Source: Flavobacteriaceae bacterium
Lineage (GTDB): Bacteria > Bacteroidota > Bacteroidia > Flavobacteriales > Flavobacteriaceae
Assembly: GCA_947482805.1 (NCBI GenBank)
Contig: CANKLK010000002.1
Coordinates: forward strand, 1-43,308
Reading direction: 5' to 3'
Length of the DNA: 43,308 bases
In this document: piece by piece, positions 7,367-16,550 of the stretch
Layout of the letters: the number at the start of each line of letters is the position of its first letter
Numbering within the stretch: position 1 is the first letter of the stretch
Position numbers and translations under genes: made by a program
Notes under the pieces: model-generated
Seen by the model: the letters and a program-made list of their open reading frames with translations, nothing else
Databases searched by the model: none
Told to the model about the DNA's origin: nothing

Positions 7367-10300
7367 ATGATGAATTTTAACTTCAATAAATGGAATACCA
7401 TCCTTGGTTGGACAACATTTGCAATTGCCTTAATTACTTTCTCGCTAACCGTTGAACCTACTATGAGCTTCTGGGATTGTGGTGAATATATTTCAACTGC
7501 TGCAAAACTCGAAGTTGGTCATCCGCCGGGAGCACCATTATTCCAAATTTTGGGAGCTTTCTTTGCTATGTTTGCTACTAGTAATGAATCAGTAGCCTTA
7601 ATGGTGAATATGTTGTCTGTGTTTTCAAGTGCCTTTACTATTTTATTCATGTTTTGGTCATCAAGCCTATTATTAAAAAAAATAATTTCTCAATACACCG
7701 AAATTGATAACAGCAAAGCAATCGTTGTTTTAGGAAGTTCTTTGGTTGGTTCATTAGCCTTTACTTTTTCGGATAGTTTTTGGTCAAGTGCGGTTGAAGC
7801 TGAAGTATATGCTATGGCATCCTTGTTTATTGCTATTCTATTTTGGCTCGGCTTACGCTGGGAACAAGATATGCATACCCCAAGAGGAAATCGTTGGCTG
7901 CTTTTAATTTCATTACTAGTCGGACTTTCGTTTGGTGTTCACTTTATGGCATTGCTAACCATTCCTGCTATTGGGTTTTTATATTACTTTAAAAACTACA
8001 AAACCATTACCGTAAAGAATTTTATCATTGCCAACATCATAATTGTTGCCATTTTATTATTCATTTTCAAATTATTGTTGCCTTATACTTTAGCATTTTT
8101 TGGAAAAATGGAAATCTTTATGGTGAATGATTTTGGTTTGCCATTCAACTCAGGAACCATAATTGCCCTTTTATTGATGTTTTTTTTGCTGGCTTTTGGA
8201 TTAAAATGTACAAGGAAAAATGAAATTGATTTACAAGAATTTTTCAGGATCCCAAAAAACAATAAATATTTTTACAACTTTAATAGTAATGGAAGAATAG
8301 TTAGATCCGAATATTTAATAATATTATCTATTTTATTGATTTATTTTATTTTTATTGAATATTATTTAACTACAGAAAATTCATTGCCAAAAATATTATT
8401 TCGATTACCTTTTCTTATATTTATTTTTGCTACTTCTAAAAGATTACATGATTTTGGGAAAAGTGGATTTTATCAAATAATTCCATTTTATATAATTTAT
8501 TCAATCTTCAAAAGAGGAGATATTGAATCAAATGAATATGGTGAAGACCCATTTAAAAATGAAACAAAAAAACCATTTTCAATTGAAATAAATACTTGGA
8601 TATTAAGTCTTGTATTTCTATTAATTGGTTTTTCCACATGGATGATGTTGCCAATTCGTGCCAATGCCAATGTGGTAATCAACGAAAACAAACCTTCGGA
8701 TGCTGCCGAAGTTTTGGCCTATTATAACCGTGAACAATATGGAGTAAATCCGCTATTTTATGGTCCTCAATACACTGATGCTTTTGCCGGATTAGACAAA
8801 GATGAACCTTATTTAGACAAAGCGCCGAACTATGAAAGAGATTATAAAACCGGAAAGTATGTTATTGTAAATAATTACAAAAATGCCGAACAAAATAGTG
8901 ACAATGCTCAAAAGGCAGTTCTCCCGCGTCTGTGGAGTACCGACCATATCGATAATTATATCCAATTTACCGGTGTGCCAAAAGTTAAACTTAATGAAGA
9001 CTATCCTTATAAAGAAGACTTGGCACAATATGGTGTTGACATTGACAGTTTAAGCGAAGAACAAGTTGCCATGGCAGTTGGACAGTTAAAAGACGAAATG
9101 AGCAAAACAATTTCGGAATTTAAAACTGCTTACACCCAGAAAAAAATTGACAATGAGGATTATATTTCTTTCCTGAAAAAATATGGTGATTACATAACCG
9201 TAGAAAAACCATCAACCTGGGATAACTTAAGCTTCATGGTTGAATACCAATTTGGCTATATGTATGGTAGGTATTTGTTATGGAATTTTGTTGGAAAACA
9301 AAACGACATTCAAGGTAAATACGACAATCTTGACGGCAATTGGCTAAGCGGAATTAAGTTTATAGACGAAGTCCATCTGGGCAAAGGAACACAGGAAAAT
9401 CTCCCTGATGATGTTAAAAACAACAAAGGCAGAAACCTATATTACTTCTTACCTTTCTTTATTGGTTTAATTGGATTAATGTATCACGCACAAAAAGACT
9501 TGAAAAGCTTTTATGTATTGTTAGCCTTGTTTTTATTTACCAGTATTGCCTTAAAAATATTCTTAAACGAAAGACCTTTTGAACCTCGAGAAAGAGATTA
9601 TGCCTTAGTGGGTTCATTTTATGTATTTGCTATTTGGATTGGATTTGGAGTTTATGCCATTTACGAAATCATAGCTGAAAAAGTAAAATCGAAATTAGTT
9701 GGACCTATTGTAATTGGAGCCTGCCTTTTAGCTGCACCAATTCTAATGGCATCTCAAAACTGGGATGATCATAGTCGGGCTAATAAATACACGGCTATTG
9801 CCATGGCAAAGAATTACCTTGAATCCTGCGATAAAAATGCTATTCTTTATACTATTGGCGACAATGATACTTTCCCGCTATGGTATGCACAGGAAATTGA
9901 AGGCGTCAGAACCGATATCAAAATCGTGAATACCCAATTGTTTATGACCGATTGGTATATTGACCAAATGAAATTCAAAACGTATAAATCAGACGGATTA
10001 CCAATTTCATTTAAACATAGTGAATACGTTGGAGATAAATTAGATTATGTGGCTCATATTCCGAAAACAGACGCTAGATGGGATATAAAGGCCTGGATAG
10101 ATTTTATTAAAAATCCAAAATCAACTGTTGAAATGTCAAACGGACAAACCATTCATTTTTATCCAACCAATAAAATCAGAATTCCTATAGACAAAAACAA
10201 TATCATGAAGAACAAGGTTGTTAATCCTAAATATTATGATTCAATTGTTCCATATATTGATTTGGATATAAAAGGAAGTGCCATGTATAAAAACCGTTTG

Positions 10301-10999
10301 ATGATGTTGGATATATTGGCCAATAACGATTGGAAACGCCCAATATATTTCACAGGCGGAAGTTTTGGCGATGACGATTACCTTTGGATGAAAGATTATC
10401 TTCAACTAGACGGATTGGTTTATAAATTAGTACCAGTGAAAACGCCTATCGACAAAGAAAATCCATACGATATGGGTGATATTGACAGCTATAAAATGTA
10501 TGACATAGTTATGAAATGGAGTTGGGGTAATGGTGATTTAACAACCATCTATCACGATCCAGAAACTCGTAAAAACAGTATTTCATACCGAACAAACATG
10601 GCTAGATTAATGGAACAATTAATCAACGAAGGTAAAACCGGGAAAGCTAAAAAGATTATCGATTTAGCTTTAACCAAAATGCCGATGGATTATTATGGCT
10701 ATTACACTATGGTAGAACCATTTGCTAGTGGCTACTACAAACTTGGTGAAAAAGCAAAAGCCAGAGAATTGTTAGAACGATTAATGACTAAATACAAACA
10801 AAGTCTAACCTATTATTCTAATATTGAGCCATCAATTCAAAACGGAATTGCCTCTGATATTATTACCGATATTGAACGTTACAGAAGTTTGTTAATGGTG
10901 ATGAAAGACCAAGGTGATATGATTTTTTACAACAAAAACAAACCAGTCTTTAATTCTTTCGTTCAACGATTTTCACGTTTCGGAAGAGATTTGGAATAA
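7367..10999 (+). CDS. DUF2723 (GT117-type) membrane glycosyltransferase with inserted DUF805 domain
   Basis: This 1210-residue polytopic protein has the DUF2723 N-terminus: EPTMSFWDCGEYI near residue 30, then KLEVGHPPGAPLF, then several membrane helices. Such proteins are annotated as protein O-mannosyltransferase-like enzymes and would act at the inner membrane on exported proteins. The middle returns as MMLPIRANANVVIN and continues with NERPFEPRERDYALVGSFY and a large soluble C-terminus. Between residues about 285 and 400 lies an unrelated segment with DUF805 hallmarks: GRIVRSEYL, helices, RLHDFGKSGFY and SNEYGEDPF. The insertion is in frame, sits in a loop between helices and is visibly more AT-rich than its flanks. 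An alternative start is the second ATG (7370). Confidence 0.92.
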   Translation: MMNFNFNKWNTILGWTTFAIALITFSLTVEPTMSFWDCGEYISTAAKLEVGHPPGAPLFQILGAFFAMFATSNESVALMVNMLSVFSSAFTILFMFWSSSLLLKKIISQYTEIDNSKAIVVLGSSLVGSLAFTFSDSFWSSAVEAEVYAMASLFIAILFWLGLRWEQDMHTPRGNRWLLLISLLVGLSFGVHFMALLTIPAIGFLYYFKNYKTITVKNFIIANIIIVAILLFIFKLLLPYTLAFFGKMEIFMVNDFGLPFNSGTIIALLLMFFLLAFGLKCTRKNEIDLQEFFRIPKNNKYFYNFNSNGRIVRSEYLIILSILLIYFIFIEYYLTTENSLPKILFRLPFLIFIFATSKRLHDFGKSGFYQIIPFYIIYSIFKRGDIESNEYGEDPFKNETKKPFSIEINTWILSLVFLLIGFSTWMMLPIRANANVVINENKPSDAAEVLAYYNREQYGVNPLFYGPQYTDAFAGLDKDEPYLDKAPNYERDYKTGKYVIVNNYKNAEQNSDNAQKAVLPRLWSTDHIDNYIQFTGVPKVKLNEDYPYKEDLAQYGVDIDSLSEEQVAMAVGQLKDEMSKTISEFKTAYTQKKIDNEDYISFLKKYGDYITVEKPSTWDNLSFMVEYQFGYMYGRYLLWNFVGKQNDIQGKYDNLDGNWLSGIKFIDEVHLGKGTQENLPDDVKNNKGRNLYYFLPFFIGLIGLMYHAQKDLKSFYVLLALFLFTSIALKIFLNERPFEPRERDYALVGSFYVFAIWIGFGVYAIYEIIAEKVKSKLVGPIVIGACLLAAPILMASQNWDDHSRANKYTAIAMAKNYLESCDKNAILYTIGDNDTFPLWYAQEIEGVRTDIKIVNTQLFMTDWYIDQMKFKTYKSDGLPISFKHSEYVGDKLDYVAHIPKTDARWDIKAWIDFIKNPKSTVEMSNGQTIHFYPTNKIRIPIDKNNIMKNKVVNPKYYDSIVPYIDLDIKGSAMYKNRLMMLDILANNDWKRPIYFTGGSFGDDDYLWMKDYLQLDGLVYKLVPVKTPIDKENPYDMGDIDSYKMYDIVMKWSWGNGDLTTIYHDPETRKNSISYRTNMARLMEQLINEGKTGKAKKIIDLALTKMPMDYYGYYTMVEPFASGYYKLGEKAKARELLERLMTKYKQSLTYYSNIEPSIQNGIASDIITDIERYRSLLMVMKDQGDMIFYNKNKPVFNSFVQRFSRFGRDLE
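8216..8564 (+). other. DUF805 domain insertion inside the DUF2723 gene
   Basis: This segment encodes the DUF805-like part. It is bracketed by the 10-base direct repeat AAAAATGAAA at 8216-8225 and 8555-8564. The repeats are 339 bases (113 codons) apart, so loss of one repeat plus the interval would leave an in-frame protein joining CTRKNE to TKKPFS. The interval is unusually rich in ATT/TTA codons. Confidence 0.7.
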
Positions 11000-11010
11000 T
11001 TCAATTTGAA

Positions 11011-11057
11011 AATTTGCAAATTTGCTTTGCCAGTTCGCTAGGCTCGGGTGAAGATTT
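11011..11057 (-). repeat. Dispersed repeat, intergenic copy (inverted relative to 11431-11477)
   Basis: On the minus strand it reads CACCCGAGCCTAGCGAACTG followed by GCAAAGCAAATTT. It matches the copy inside the deacetylase gene at about 85 percent over 40 bases. It fills most of the 88-base gap between the DUF2723 gene and the deacetylase gene, and its AAATTTGC tail continues as a short period-8 repeat. Confidence 0.75.
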
Positions 11058-11087
11058 CTTATTGGCGCATTTTTTTATATTTAGCGT

Positions 11088-11750
11088 ATGAGTTTCTGGG
11101 TAAAAACAAATTATTTCATTAAAAAGATTTTTCCAAATTATGATTGGGATATTCCTAATAATGAAAACAAAGTATTTCTAACTTTTGACGATGGTCCGAT
11201 ACCCGAAATCACGGAATGGACATTGGAACAGCTAAAAAAATACGATGCCAAAGCCACTTTCTTCTGCATTGGCAATAATATTGAAAAGCATCCGGAGATT
11301 TTCAACAACATAATTACCCAAGGTCATGCTTTAGGTAATCATACCTTTAATCATTTGAATGGCTGGAAAAATTCAACAGAAGATTATATAGAAAATGTAA
11401 AACTTTGTCAATCTCAAATCACAAATCCTAAATCACACCCGAGCGATAGCGAACTGGCGCAGCAAATCCTAAATTTATTTCGTCCTCCATACGGAAAAAT
11501 AAAACCTTCGCAATCCAGAATCTTACGAAAACTTGGCTATAAAATAATAATGTGGGATATTTTGAGTTACGATTTTGATCAAACTATTACTCCGGAAAAA
11601 TGTTTGGAGAATGTCTTAAAGAATGTGGTAAACGGAAGTATTATCGTTTTTCACGATAATGTAAAATCGGAACAAAACCTAAAATATGCTTTGCCTAAAA
11701 CATTAGCTTTCCTAAAAGAAAAAGGATTTATTTGTGCAAAAATTGATTAA
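11088..11750 (+). CDS. NodB-type polysaccharide deacetylase with repeat-encoded insertion
   Basis: The 220-residue protein has the carbohydrate esterase 4 motifs in order: TFDDG (32-36), HTFNH (85-89, metal ligands), RPPYG (132-136), MWDILSYDF and VFHDN. All catalytic residues are intact, so hydrolysis of N- or O-acetyl groups from a glycan is expected. There is no signal peptide, although residues 1-16 are hydrophobic and basic. Residues about 109-129 (SQITNPKSHPSDSELAQQIL) are extra and are encoded by period-7 repeats plus the dispersed repeat core at 11437-11463. The stop overlaps the convergent thioredoxin-like gene by 4 bases. Confidence 0.9.
   Translation: MSFWVKTNYFIKKIFPNYDWDIPNNENKVFLTFDDGPIPEITEWTLEQLKKYDAKATFFCIGNNIEKHPEIFNNIITQGHALGNHTFNHLNGWKNSTEDYIENVKLCQSQITNPKSHPSDSELAQQILNLFRPPYGKIKPSQSRILRKLGYKIIMWDILSYDFDQTITPEKCLENVLKNVVNGSIIVFHDNVKSEQNLKYALPKTLAFLKEKGFICAKID
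11409..11477 (+). repeat. Heptamer array with repeat core inside the deacetylase gene
   Basis: The units are CAATCTC, AAATCAC, AAATCCT, AAATCAC (11409-11436). The core ACCCGAGCGATAGCGAACTG plus GCGCAGC (11437-11463) follows, then AAATCCT, AAATTTA (11464-11477). The core matches the intergenic repeat at 11011-11057 in inverted orientation. The whole is 69 bases, 23 codons, and keeps the frame. Confidence 0.75.
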
Positions 11751-12043
11751 AGCTGTTCTTGAACTAAACCTATAATGGTATTAGCATCTAACTCGCCCGA
11801 TTGTCTCCAAACCATTTGGCCTTCTTTGTAAATCATCAAGGTTGGCAATCCTTTAATTCGCAATGCATCTGCCAATTCCTGATTTTTATCTACATCAATT
11901 TTTATGACTTTTGCTTTATCTCCAAGTGCAGCGGCAACATCTCTGATAACAGGATGCATAGAAACTGAAGATTCGTTCCACTCCGTATAAAAGTCAATTA
12001 AAACGGGAACTTGTGCGTTTATTAATTCTCCAAATTTTGACAT
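11747..12043 (-). CDS. Thioredoxin-fold protein without active-site cysteines
   Basis: The 98-residue protein matches thioredoxin end to end: the VLIDFYTEW strand before the active site, KVIKIDVDKNQELA, then GLPTLMIYK with the conserved cis-proline. The CGPC position after Trp22 reads NESS (23-26), and the protein contains no cysteine at all. Disulfide chemistry is therefore impossible, and a structural or binding role is more likely. The gene is monocistronic, with a TACATTTG -7 box at 12095-12102. It converges on the deacetylase gene with a 4-base overlap. Confidence 0.88.
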   Translation of the reverse strand: MSKFGELINAQVPVLIDFYTEWNESSVSMHPVIRDVAAALGDKAKVIKIDVDKNQELADALRIKGLPTLMIYKEGQMVWRQSGELDANTIIGLVQEQL

Positions 12044-12116
12044 AAAACCAAAATATTTTTAGTTCTTTTTTAGTTTAAAAGAAATAGTAAAGCACAAATG
12101 TAGCATTTTTAACTAA

Positions 12117-13349
12117 TTATGCTACAATATTGCCTTTTTTTAGTTCAAAAACCGTTATTTCAGGCATAATACCAACCCGACCAGGATAAGCATGAAACCC
12201 AAAACCGCGATTTACATACACATATCTTCCAAATTCTTCATACAATCCTGCCCATTGTTTGTAGATGTATTTAGCCAAACTCCATTTGAAATAACCCGGA
12301 ATTTCTATGCCAAACTGCATACCGTGTGTGTGCCCTGAAAGTGTTAATTGTATGTTTTTCGGATGTTGTTTTACAATATATTCCCAATGACTTGGGTCGT
12401 GGCTCATCAGAATTTTAAAATCCGTTGCTGTTACGTTTTCAGTAGCTTTATCAATATCACCAAATTCGCCAAAATGTTTCCCCCAGTTTTCTACACCGAT
12501 CAGGGCAATTTCATCTTTCCCTTTTTTGATTTTTACGTTTTCATTCAACATCAATTTGAAATCAATTTGACGATGTAAATCTTTGATTGCAACAAAATTT
12601 TCAGCTTTGGCTTTTTCTGATTTCCAATCTAAATAAGCGCCATAATCATGGTTTCCCAAAATGGAATATTTTCCGTATTCGTGTTTTTTTATGCCTTTAA
12701 AAATGTCAATCCAAGGATGCATTTCATCCGCTTTGGCATTTACAATATCTCCGGTAAACAATAACAAATCAGCTTCTTGCTCATTAATTAAATCTATGGC
12801 ATATCTTATTTTATTTTCATCATCAAAACTACCACTATGAATATCGGAAATTTGAGTGATTTTAAAACCCTCAAAAGCATCCGGCAAATCAGGGAAAAAT
12901 AAAGTTTGACGAATTACTTTGTAATTGTATTTGCCAATTGTCATTCCGTAAATCAAAGACAAAAACGGAACTGCTGCCAATCCAATAGCAACCTGACTTA
13001 CAAACTTTCTTCTTTCAGGTAAAAAACTATCGGAATTATGTCCCATGAAATGAGTAACTGTTCCAATTAAAATTCTCGTAACATCCTCTAAAAGCAATAC
13101 AAAAGTTAAAACAAGTTTTGGAAGCAATACTAAAAGTAATAATCCTAAAGTAATCAATGTTGCTTTGGTTTGTCCAACGCTTCGATCATACTTCATAAGT
13201 TCATAAGTAATAAATACAATTGCCGCAACAGAAATTACAGCATAGACAATCAATATCCATTTTGATTTTGTAACAGTCTTTATTACTTGAAAAGAGTAAA
13301 GCTCGACTATGGCAATAATTACGAAAAGAATTATCAAGCGAAAAGCCAT
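12117..13349 (-). CDS. Membrane-anchored metallophosphoesterase
   Basis: The 410-residue protein begins with about four membrane helices (residues 1-150), including a twin-arginine-like ERRKFVSQVAIGLAAVPFLS. A calcineurin-type phosphoesterase domain follows (about 160-400). The metal-binding motifs are all present: QISDIHSGS, FTGDIVN, LGNHDYG, MSHDP and SGHTHGMQ. This YkuE-like layout is seen in enzymes acting on envelope phospholipid-type substrates, but the substrate cannot be told from sequence. It is divergent from polA. Confidence 0.92.
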   Translation of the reverse strand: MAFRLIILFVIIAIVELYSFQVIKTVTKSKWILIVYAVISVAAIVFITYELMKYDRSVGQTKATLITLGLLLLVLLPKLVLTFVLLLEDVTRILIGTVTHFMGHNSDSFLPERRKFVSQVAIGLAAVPFLSLIYGMTIGKYNYKVIRQTLFFPDLPDAFEGFKITQISDIHSGSFDDENKIRYAIDLINEQEADLLLFTGDIVNAKADEMHPWIDIFKGIKKHEYGKYSILGNHDYGAYLDWKSEKAKAENFVAIKDLHRQIDFKLMLNENVKIKKGKDEIALIGVENWGKHFGEFGDIDKATENVTATDFKILMSHDPSHWEYIVKQHPKNIQLTLSGHTHGMQFGIEIPGYFKWSLAKYIYKQWAGLYEEFGRYVYVNRGFGFHAYPGRVGIMPEITVFELKKGNIVA

Positions 13350-13494
13350 TTTTTAATTTTTGACAAATTAACGAAGAAAGTTAAAGCCATTTAAGTTATT
13401 AAATTTATTTTAACATTGATTTAATTTCTATGTAAAAAACAAACGTTCCTTTTTGAAACTTTAGTTATTTTTACAATTCATAAAATAGTAAATA

Positions 13495-16368
13495 ATGTCT
13501 ACTCAAAAACGTCTTTTCCTTCTTGATGCTTACGCCTTAATTTTTCGCGGCTATTATGCTTTTATAAAAAATCCCCGTATCAATTCTAAAGGAATGGACA
13601 CCTCAGCCATTATGGGATTTATGAATGCTTTAATGGATGTTATCAAGCGTGAAAAACCGGATCATTTAGCGGTTGCCTTTGACAAAGGTGGGAGCGATTA
13701 TCGTAATGAAATGTATAAGGAATACAAAGCACATCGCGATGAAACGCCCGAAGCTATCAAAATTGCGGTTCCCTATATTCAGGAATTATTGAGAGCGATG
13801 CATATTCCAATTATCGAAAAAGCGGGTTTTGAAGCCGATGATTTGATTGGAACGTTGGCCAAACAAGCTGAAAAAGAAAATTATCAGGTTTTTATGGTCA
13901 CGCCTGATAAGGATTTTGCACAATTGGTTTCTGAAAATATTTTTATGTACAAACCTGCTCGTATGGGCAACGACATAGAAATATGGGGAATTCCGGAAGT
14001 AGTGGCAAAATTCGAAATTGAACATCCGGAACAAGTTATTGACTACCTCGGAATGATGGGTGATTCTGCCGATAATATTCCTGGTTTTCCTGGAGTTGGT
14101 GAAGTTACAGCCAAAAAATTATTAAAAGAATTCGGTTCTATGGAAAATCTTTTGGCCAATACCGACAAGCTAAAAGGCGCGCTGAAAGACAAAATTGAAG
14201 CCAATGCCGAACTTGGAATATTATCTAAAAAGTTAGCCCGAATTATGCTGGATTGCCCAGTAACTTTTGACGCTACTGATTATGAATTGTCAAAACCCGA
14301 TGTAGAGAAAACGGATGCCTTGTTCATGGAATTGGAATTCCGTCAAATGAAAGCGCAATTTGATAAATGGTTTGGAACCGGAAAAGAATTTGATGAAATT
14401 GAAACCAATGGAAGCCTCAACCCAACTCACTCCGAAGAAGAGGGAGTAAATACGTTGAAAAAAACTATAGCTAAAAAAACAAACGAAAATCAGTTTGACT
14501 TATTTGGTTTTTCAGATGATGAAAGTGATGAGCCAAAACCGCATTCCTATTACGCAACGTTAGAAACTACAGCGCATTTATATCAAGTGGTTCAAGGTGA
14601 ATTAGGCACAAACTTATTTTTGCAAAACCTGATGAATCAAACTTCGGTATGTTTTGATACCGAAACTACAGGAATTGATGCTTTGAATGCTGAATTGGTT
14701 GGAATGTCATTCGCCTGGGTGAAAGGGGAAGCATTTTACATTCCGTTTCCCGAAAATCAAGAAGAAGCACAAACTTTGGCGGAAAAATTTAAACCTTTTT
14801 TTGAAAGTGAATCCATTGAAAAAATCGGACAAAACGTCAAATACGATTTGAAAGTTTTATCAAAATACGGAATTCAGATCAAAGGAAAATTATTCGATAC
14901 GATGATTGCACATTATCTGATTAATCCGGATATGCGCCATAATATGGATGTTTTGAGTGAAACTTATTTAAAATATTCGCCAAAATCTATTGAAACTTTA
15001 ATTGGCAAGAAAGGGAAAGGTCAATTGTCAATGCGCGATGTCACCATGGAAGAAATTAAAGAATATGCTGCCGAAGATGCTGATATTACATTACAATTAA
15101 AGGGCGTTTTTAGTCCGATTTTGGACAAAGCCGAAACCAAAAAACTATTCGAAGAAATTGAGATTCCGTTGATTCCTGTTTTGGCTTCTATGGAAATAGA
15201 AGGCATCAATCTTGACATCGACTATTTAAAATCGATGTCGATTGATATGCAAAAAGAAATCAACGAATTTGAGAAAAAAATTTACGAAGCTGCAGGAGAA
15301 AAATTCAATTTGGCTTCGCCAAAACAACTCGGAGATATTTTATTCGACAAGCTTAAAATAGGAGGTGCAAAACAAAAGAAAACCAAAACAGGTCAATATG
15401 CAACCGGCGAAGAAGTATTGAGTTATTTGGCAAATGACAATCCAATTGTGGCAGCCATTTTGGAATGGCGTCAAATGGTAAAATTGCAAAGCACCTATAT
15501 TGAAGCATTGCCAAACCAAGTAGACGCCAAAACCAAACGCGTTCATACCGACTATATGCAAACGGTTGCAGCAACCGGACGTTTGAGTTCAAACAATCCA
15601 AATTTGCAAAACATTCCTATTCGTACTGAACGCGGAAGATTAATCAGAAAAGCATTTATTGCCCGAGATGAAAATTACACTTTGCTTTCTGCCGATTATT
15701 CTCAAATAGAGCTTCGCATTATCGCGGCATTATCAGGAGAAGAAAACATGATTAAAGCCTTCCAAAATAATGAAGATATTCATAAAAGTACAGCCGCAAA
15801 AGTATTTAACGTTCCGCTAGAAGAAGTAACCAAAGAGCAACGAAGCAATGCCAAAACAGTAAACTTCGGGATTATTTATGGTGTTTCTGCTTTTGGTTTG
15901 AGTAATCAAACTTCGTTATCGCGTTCCGAAAGTGCCGCTTTGATTGATGCGTATTACAAAACGTATCCAAAACTAAAATCTTATATGACAGAACAGGTTG
16001 ACTTTGCTCGTAATCATGGCTATGTGCAAACGGTTTTGGGAAGACGTCGCTATTTAAAAGATATCAATTCCGCTAATGCGATTGTTCGTGGTGGTGCGGA
16101 ACGCAATGCTGTTAATGCGCCAATTCAAGGTTCAGCTGCCGATATCATCAAAATTGCAATGATAAATATTCACAAAAAATTAGTATCTGAAAATTGGAAA
16201 TCAAAAATGCTCTTGCAAGTTCATGACGAATTGGTTTTTGATGTGCATCATTCTGAATTAGAAAAAATCCAACCTTTGATTAAACACGAAATGGAAAATG
16301 CATTTAAACTAGATGTACCGTTGGATGTAGAAATTGGTATTGGAAAAAATTGGTTGGAGGCGCATTGA
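13495..16368 (+). CDS. polA: DNA polymerase I
   Basis: The 957-residue enzyme has all three parts. The 5'-3' nuclease (about 1-290) has FEADDLIGTLA and GDSADNIPGFPGVG. The 3'-5' exonuclease (about 350-540) keeps its metal-binding DTE (Asp388, Glu390), so proofreading should be active. The polymerase (about 560-957) has motif A SADYSQIELR (Asp734), motif B RSNAKTVNFGIIYG and motif C QVHDELVFD (His910-Asp911-Glu912). It fills gaps in repair and Okazaki-fragment processing. It is monocistronic and divergent from the phosphoesterase gene, and is followed by a short period-7 repeat and a terminator. Confidence 0.98.
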   Translation: MSTQKRLFLLDAYALIFRGYYAFIKNPRINSKGMDTSAIMGFMNALMDVIKREKPDHLAVAFDKGGSDYRNEMYKEYKAHRDETPEAIKIAVPYIQELLRAMHIPIIEKAGFEADDLIGTLAKQAEKENYQVFMVTPDKDFAQLVSENIFMYKPARMGNDIEIWGIPEVVAKFEIEHPEQVIDYLGMMGDSADNIPGFPGVGEVTAKKLLKEFGSMENLLANTDKLKGALKDKIEANAELGILSKKLARIMLDCPVTFDATDYELSKPDVEKTDALFMELEFRQMKAQFDKWFGTGKEFDEIETNGSLNPTHSEEEGVNTLKKTIAKKTNENQFDLFGFSDDESDEPKPHSYYATLETTAHLYQVVQGELGTNLFLQNLMNQTSVCFDTETTGIDALNAELVGMSFAWVKGEAFYIPFPENQEEAQTLAEKFKPFFESESIEKIGQNVKYDLKVLSKYGIQIKGKLFDTMIAHYLINPDMRHNMDVLSETYLKYSPKSIETLIGKKGKGQLSMRDVTMEEIKEYAAEDADITLQLKGVFSPILDKAETKKLFEEIEIPLIPVLASMEIEGINLDIDYLKSMSIDMQKEINEFEKKIYEAAGEKFNLASPKQLGDILFDKLKIGGAKQKKTKTGQYATGEEVLSYLANDNPIVAAILEWRQMVKLQSTYIEALPNQVDAKTKRVHTDYMQTVAATGRLSSNNPNLQNIPIRTERGRLIRKAFIARDENYTLLSADYSQIELRIIAALSGEENMIKAFQNNEDIHKSTAAKVFNVPLEEVTKEQRSNAKTVNFGIIYGVSAFGLSNQTSLSRSESAALIDAYYKTYPKLKSYMTEQVDFARNHGYVQTVLGRRRYLKDINSANAIVRGGAERNAVNAPIQGSAADIIKIAMINIHKKLVSENWKSKMLLQVHDELVFDVHHSELEKIQPLIKHEMENAFKLDVPLDVEIGIGKNWLEAH

Positions 16369-16375
16369 TTTTAGT

Positions 16376-16399
16376 ATTCAGTGGTCAGTAACAGTGAGC
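16376..16399. repeat. Short degenerate heptamer repeat after polA
   Basis: ATTCAGT, GGTCAGT, AACAGTG form a weak period-7 array directly after the polA stop. Part of it (AGCTGTTGG, AGCTGTTAG) recurs in the next 40 bases. This is the weakest member of the heptamer group. Confidence 0.4.
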
Positions 16400-16498
16400 A
16401 ATTAGCTGTTGGTTAATAAAAGCTGTTAGTGATTTATTATTATTGATAGATTTTATAAAATAAGCCCGGCTGCTAATTAGAAAAGTTGATTATACAAA

Positions 16499-16532
16499 AA
16501 AAAGCTAAAAGTAAAAACCTTTAGCTTTTTTA
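16499..16532. terminator. Bidirectional terminator between polA and the DOMON gene
   Basis: AAAAAAAGCTAAAAG and CTTTTAGCTTTTTT-like arms (AAAGCTAAA / TTTAGCTTT) surround a short loop, with A and T runs on both sides. It serves both converging genes. Confidence 0.85.
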
Positions 16533-16550
16533 TTTTATAGGTAAATTCGA

